Assembly: GCA_029851415.1 (NCBI GenBank)
Contig: CM056741.1
Location: forward strand, 90,245,282-90,309,281
Length of the DNA stretch: 64,000 nt
Direction: 5' to 3'
Source of the DNA: Eretmocerus hayati
Taxonomy: Eukaryota; Arthropoda; Insecta; Hymenoptera; Aphelinidae
This document shows positions 60,401 through 64,000 of this stretch, one piece after another (within the stretch, counting starts at the first letter, position 1; every line of letters starts with the position of its first letter). The notes beneath the pieces are model-generated. The model did no database searches, was not told the DNA's origin, and saw only the letters and a list, made by a program, of their open reading frames with translations. The position numbers were made by a program, and so were the translations under genes.

Positions 60401-63400
60401 TTGAGAATTTCAGGCAAGAAAATAATGTGTTTTGGGGAACGTGACAACTGTGTTCCACATGAAAGATGCGTCGAATTGCTCCTGCTCCAAGTTTTAGGGA
60501 GTATTCCGATGCCTCTGTGCAATTTCCGGACTACCCCCCTGTTTGACTTCCGTGGCGCTCATAGCATGAATTAACTTCAAATTCTGAAGGCACATATTTC
60601 AACATAAAATTTTGTGCTCTCTCGATTGCCGCAGTGAGAATTCCAAGATCCCCCCAGGAGAGGCCCAAAAACCACGAAAACCTCAGAAAATATGGTTTTT
60701 CTGAGAAACCCAGGCAACAAAAAAATGTATTTTGAGAAATGCAACAACTTGGTTACACATGAAAGATGTCTCAATCGGCTCCCCCTGCGAATTTTTGGGA
60801 GTTTCTCAACGCCTCTGTGCAATTTTTGGCCTACCTCTCTGTGTGACTTCCGTGGAGCTCATAGCATGATTTCATTTCAAATTCTGAAGGCACATATTTC
60901 AACATAAAATTTTGTGCTCTCCCGATTGCTGCAGTGGGAATTCCAAGATTCCTCCAGAAAAGGCCCAAAAACCACGAAAACCTCAGAAAATATGTTTTTT
61001 TGAGAAACTCAGGCAACAAAAAAATGTTCTTGAGGAACGTGACAACTGTGTTCCACATCAAAGATGCGTCGAATTGCTTCTGCTCCAAGTTTCGGGGAGT
61101 ATTTCGATGGCCCTGTGCAATTTCCGGATTACCTTTCTGTTTGATTTCCGTGGAGCTCATAGCATGATTCCATTTCAAATTCTAAAGGCATATATTTCAA
61201 CATAAAATTTTGTGCTCTCTCGATTGCCGCAGTGAGAATTCCATGATTCCTCCAGCAAAGGCCCAAAAACCACGAGAACCTCAGGAAATATTGTTTCTTT
61301 GAGAAACCCAGGCAACAAAAAAATGTATTTTGAGAAATGCAACAACTTTGTTACACATGAAAGATGCCTCAATCGGCTTCCCCTCCAAGTTCTTGGGAGT
61401 TTCTCAACGCCCCTGTGCAATTTTCGGACTACCTCTCTGTTCGACTCCCGTGGAGCTCATAGCATGAATCCATTTCAAATTCTGAAGGCACATATTTCAA
61501 CATCAAACTGTGTGCTCTTTGGATTGCCGCAGTGAGAATTCCAAGATTCCCCCAGGAGAGGCCCAACAACCACGAAAACCTCAAAAAATATGGTTCTTTT
61601 AAAAGCTCAGGCAACAAAAAAATGTATCCTCAGAATCGCAACATCTTTGTTCCACATGGAAGATGCGTCGAATTGCTCCTGCTCCAAGTTTTAGGAAGTA
61701 TTTCGATCCCAATGTGCAATTTTCGGACTACCTCTCTGTTTGACTTCTGTGGAGCTCTAGCATGAATCCATTACAAATTCTCAAGGCACATATTTCAACA
61801 TGAAATTTTGTGCTCTTCCGATCGCCGCAGTGGAGAATTCCAAGATGCCTCCAGAAAAGGCCCAAGAACCACGGAAAACTCAGAAAGCATGGTTTTTTGA
61901 AAAACTCGGGCAACGAAAAAATGTGTTTTGAGGAACGAAACAACTGTGCTCCACATGAAAGATGCGTCGAATTGCTTCCGCTCCAAGTTTTAGCGAGTTT
62001 TTTGATGCCTCTGTGCAATTTCCGGAATACCTCTCTGTTTGACTTCTGTGGAGCTCTAGCATGAACTCATTACAAATTCTCAAGGCACATATTTCAACAT
62101 GAAATTTTGTGCTCTTTCGATCGCCGCAGTGAGAATTCCAAGATTCCCCCAGAGGAGGCACAAAAACAACGAGAACGCCAAGAAATATGGTTTTCTGAAA
62201 AACACAGGCAACGAAAAAATGTATTCGAGAAATGCAACAACTTTGTTCCACATGAAAGATGCCTGAATCGGCTTCACCCTCCAAGTTTTTGGGAGTTTCT
62301 CACCGCCCCTGTGCAATTTCCGGACTACCTCTCTGTTTGACTTCCGTGGAGCTCATAGCATGATTCCATCTCAAATTCTGGAGGCACATATTTCAACATA
62401 AAATTTTGTGCTCTCTCGATTGCCGCAGTAGGAATTCCATGATTCCTACAGAAAAGGCCCAAAAACCACGAAAACCTCAGAAAATATGGTTTTTTGAGAA
62501 TTTCAGGCAAGAAAAAAATGTGTTTTGGGGAACGTGACAACTGTGTTCCACATGAAAGATGCGTCGAATTGCTTCTGCTCCAAGTTTTAGGGAGTATTTC
62601 GTTGCCCCTGTGCAATTTCCGGACTACCCCTCTGTTTGACTTCCGTGGAGCTCATAGCATGATTTCATTTGAATTCTGAAGACACATATTTCAACATAAA
62701 ATTTTGTGCTCTCTCGATTGCCGCAGTGAGAATTCCAAGATTCCTCCAGAAAAGGCCCAAAAACCACGAGAATCTCAGAAGATATGGTTTTCTGAGAAAC
62801 ACAGGCAACAAAAAAATGTATCTTGAGAAATGCAACAGCCTTGTCACACATAAAAGATGCCTCAATCGGCTTCCCCTCCAAGTTTTTGGGAGTTTCTCTA
62901 CGCCCCTGTGCAATTTTCGGACTACCTCTCTGTTTGACTCCCGTGAGCTCATAGCATGATTTCATTTCAAATTCTTAGGCCCATATTTCAACATAAAATT
63001 TTGTGCTCTCTCGATTGCCGCAGTGAGAATTCCAAGATTCCTCCAGAAAAGGCCCAAAAACCACGAAAACCTCAGAAAATATGGTTTTTTTGAGAAACCC
63101 AGGCAACAAAAAAATGTATTTTGAGGAATGCAACAACTTTGTTACACATGAAAGATGCCTCAATCGGCTTCCCCTCCAAGTTTTTGGGAGTTTCTCAACG
63201 CCCCTGTGCAATTTTCGGACTACCTCTCTGTTTGACTTCCGTGGAGCTCATAGCATAATTCAATCTCAAATTCTGGAGGCACATAATTCAACATAAAATT
63301 TTACGCTCTCTCGATCGCCGCAGTGGGAATTTCAAGATTCCTCCAGAAAAGGCCCAAAAACCACGAAAATCTCAGAAAATATGGTTTTTTGAGAAACTCA

Positions 63401-64000
63401 GCCAACAAAAAAATGTGTTTTGAGGAACGTGACAACTGTGTTCCACATAAGAGATGCCTCGAATTGCTTCTGCTCCAAGTTTCAGGGAGTATTTCGATGC
63501 CCCTGTGCAATTTCCGGAGTATCTCTTTCGACTTCCGTGGAGCTCATAGCATGATTTCATTCCAAATTCTGGAGGCATATATTTCAACATAAAATTTTGT
63601 GCTCTCTCGATTGCCGCAGTGAGAATTCCAAGATTCCTCCGGCAAAGGCCCCAAAACCACGAGAACCTCAGAAAATACTGTTTCTTTGAGAAACCCAGAA
63701 AAAAAAATGTATTTTGAGGAATGCAACAACTTTGTTACACATGAAAGATGCCTCAGTCGGCTCCCCCTCCAAGTTATTGGGAGTTTCTCAACGCCCCTGT
63801 GCAATTTTCGGACTACCTCTGTGTTTGACGTCCGTGGAGCTCATAGCATGAATCCATTTCAAATTCTGAAGGCACATATTTCAACATAAAATTGTGTGCT
63901 CTTTGGATTGGCGCAGTGAGAATTCCAAGATTCCCCCAGGAGAGGCCCAAAAACCACGAAAACCTCAGAAAATATGGTTTTTCTGAGAAACCCAGGCAAC

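Larger units (their letters stand above)
31342..64000 (+). repeat. Tandem satellite array, second block (about 109 monomers), runs off the window
   Basis: It is the same ~299-bp monomer and orientation as 19759-29927. Several subfamilies alternate: monomers with GAGCTCATAGCATG, with one base lost (GAGCTCTAGCATG), with GTGAGCCAATAGCATG (for example near 35459, 35757, 42030, 43224, 43522, 54270), and with GAGCTCGTAGCATGAACTCATT. The subfamily order recurs over kilobases. No gene or other insertion was found in it. Confidence 0.95.

Noticed and set aside
18291..64000. Very many open frames of 60-160 codons on both strands in the satellite
   Set aside because: They recur in every monomer on both strands. 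The monomer length is not a multiple of three, so frames do not join, and the products resemble no protein. They follow from the repeat sequence itself.
19759..64000. CRISPR-like regular repeats
   Set aside because: The units are ~299 bp, contiguous and without unique spacers; this is a eukaryotic satellite.
19759..64000. CENP-B box in monomers
   Set aside because: The closest match (TTCGTTGCCCGAG on the minus strand of some monomers) lacks the required A and CGGG spacing.

Overview
This window looks like animal nuclear heterochromatin, most likely from an arthropod; the host group is inferred from the retroelement types only. No host protein gene, tRNA or rRNA could be supported. All recognisable coding sequence belongs to retrotransposons, and about 70% of the window is one roughly 299-bp satellite. 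Everything below was read by eye; no database search or folding program was run.

Layout. (1) 1-5892: a Ty3/gypsy LTR retrotransposon on the minus strand with gag, pol, primer-binding site, polypurine tract and two LTRs (862 bp, and 428 bp after an internal deletion). An inverted LTR segment abuts its left end. (2) 5893-10646: a CR1/L2-like non-LTR retrotransposon, called E1 here, minus strand, with ORF1 intact and ORF2 broken by one frameshift. The gypsy element sits in its 3' untranslated region. (3) 10679-16048: a second, diverged relative, E2, on the same strand and directly upstream of E1. The 5' ends of both abut (TC)n microsatellite. (4) 16049-18290: non-coding sequence, including a GC-rich stretch unusually dense in perfect short hairpins. 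(5) 18291-64000: the satellite. About 2.7 monomers run in one orientation, then a ~670-bp inverted-repeat element, then about 34 monomers in the other orientation, a 1,414-bp foldback element, and about 109 more monomers running off the right edge. The array contains a 6-monomer higher-order repeat and several recent multi-monomer duplications.

How the parts work. The gypsy element carries a textbook -1 frameshift signal between gag and pol, but its reverse transcriptase has Gly where the first catalytic Asp belongs, so this copy is probably dead despite long open frames and nearly identical LTRs. E1 and E2 share a nested 80-nt hairpin in their 5' leaders whose helices are kept by paired base changes, which suggests a selected RNA structure. 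In E2, ORF1 and ORF2 are in the same frame, separated by one UGA followed by CUAG (a known leaky context), and ORF2 has no AUG before its endonuclease, so stop-codon readthrough is a plausible expression route. The best candidates for something undescribed are this pair of non-LTR features, the no-duplication insertion of the foldback between AAAA and TTTT, and the palindromic switch in satellite orientation.
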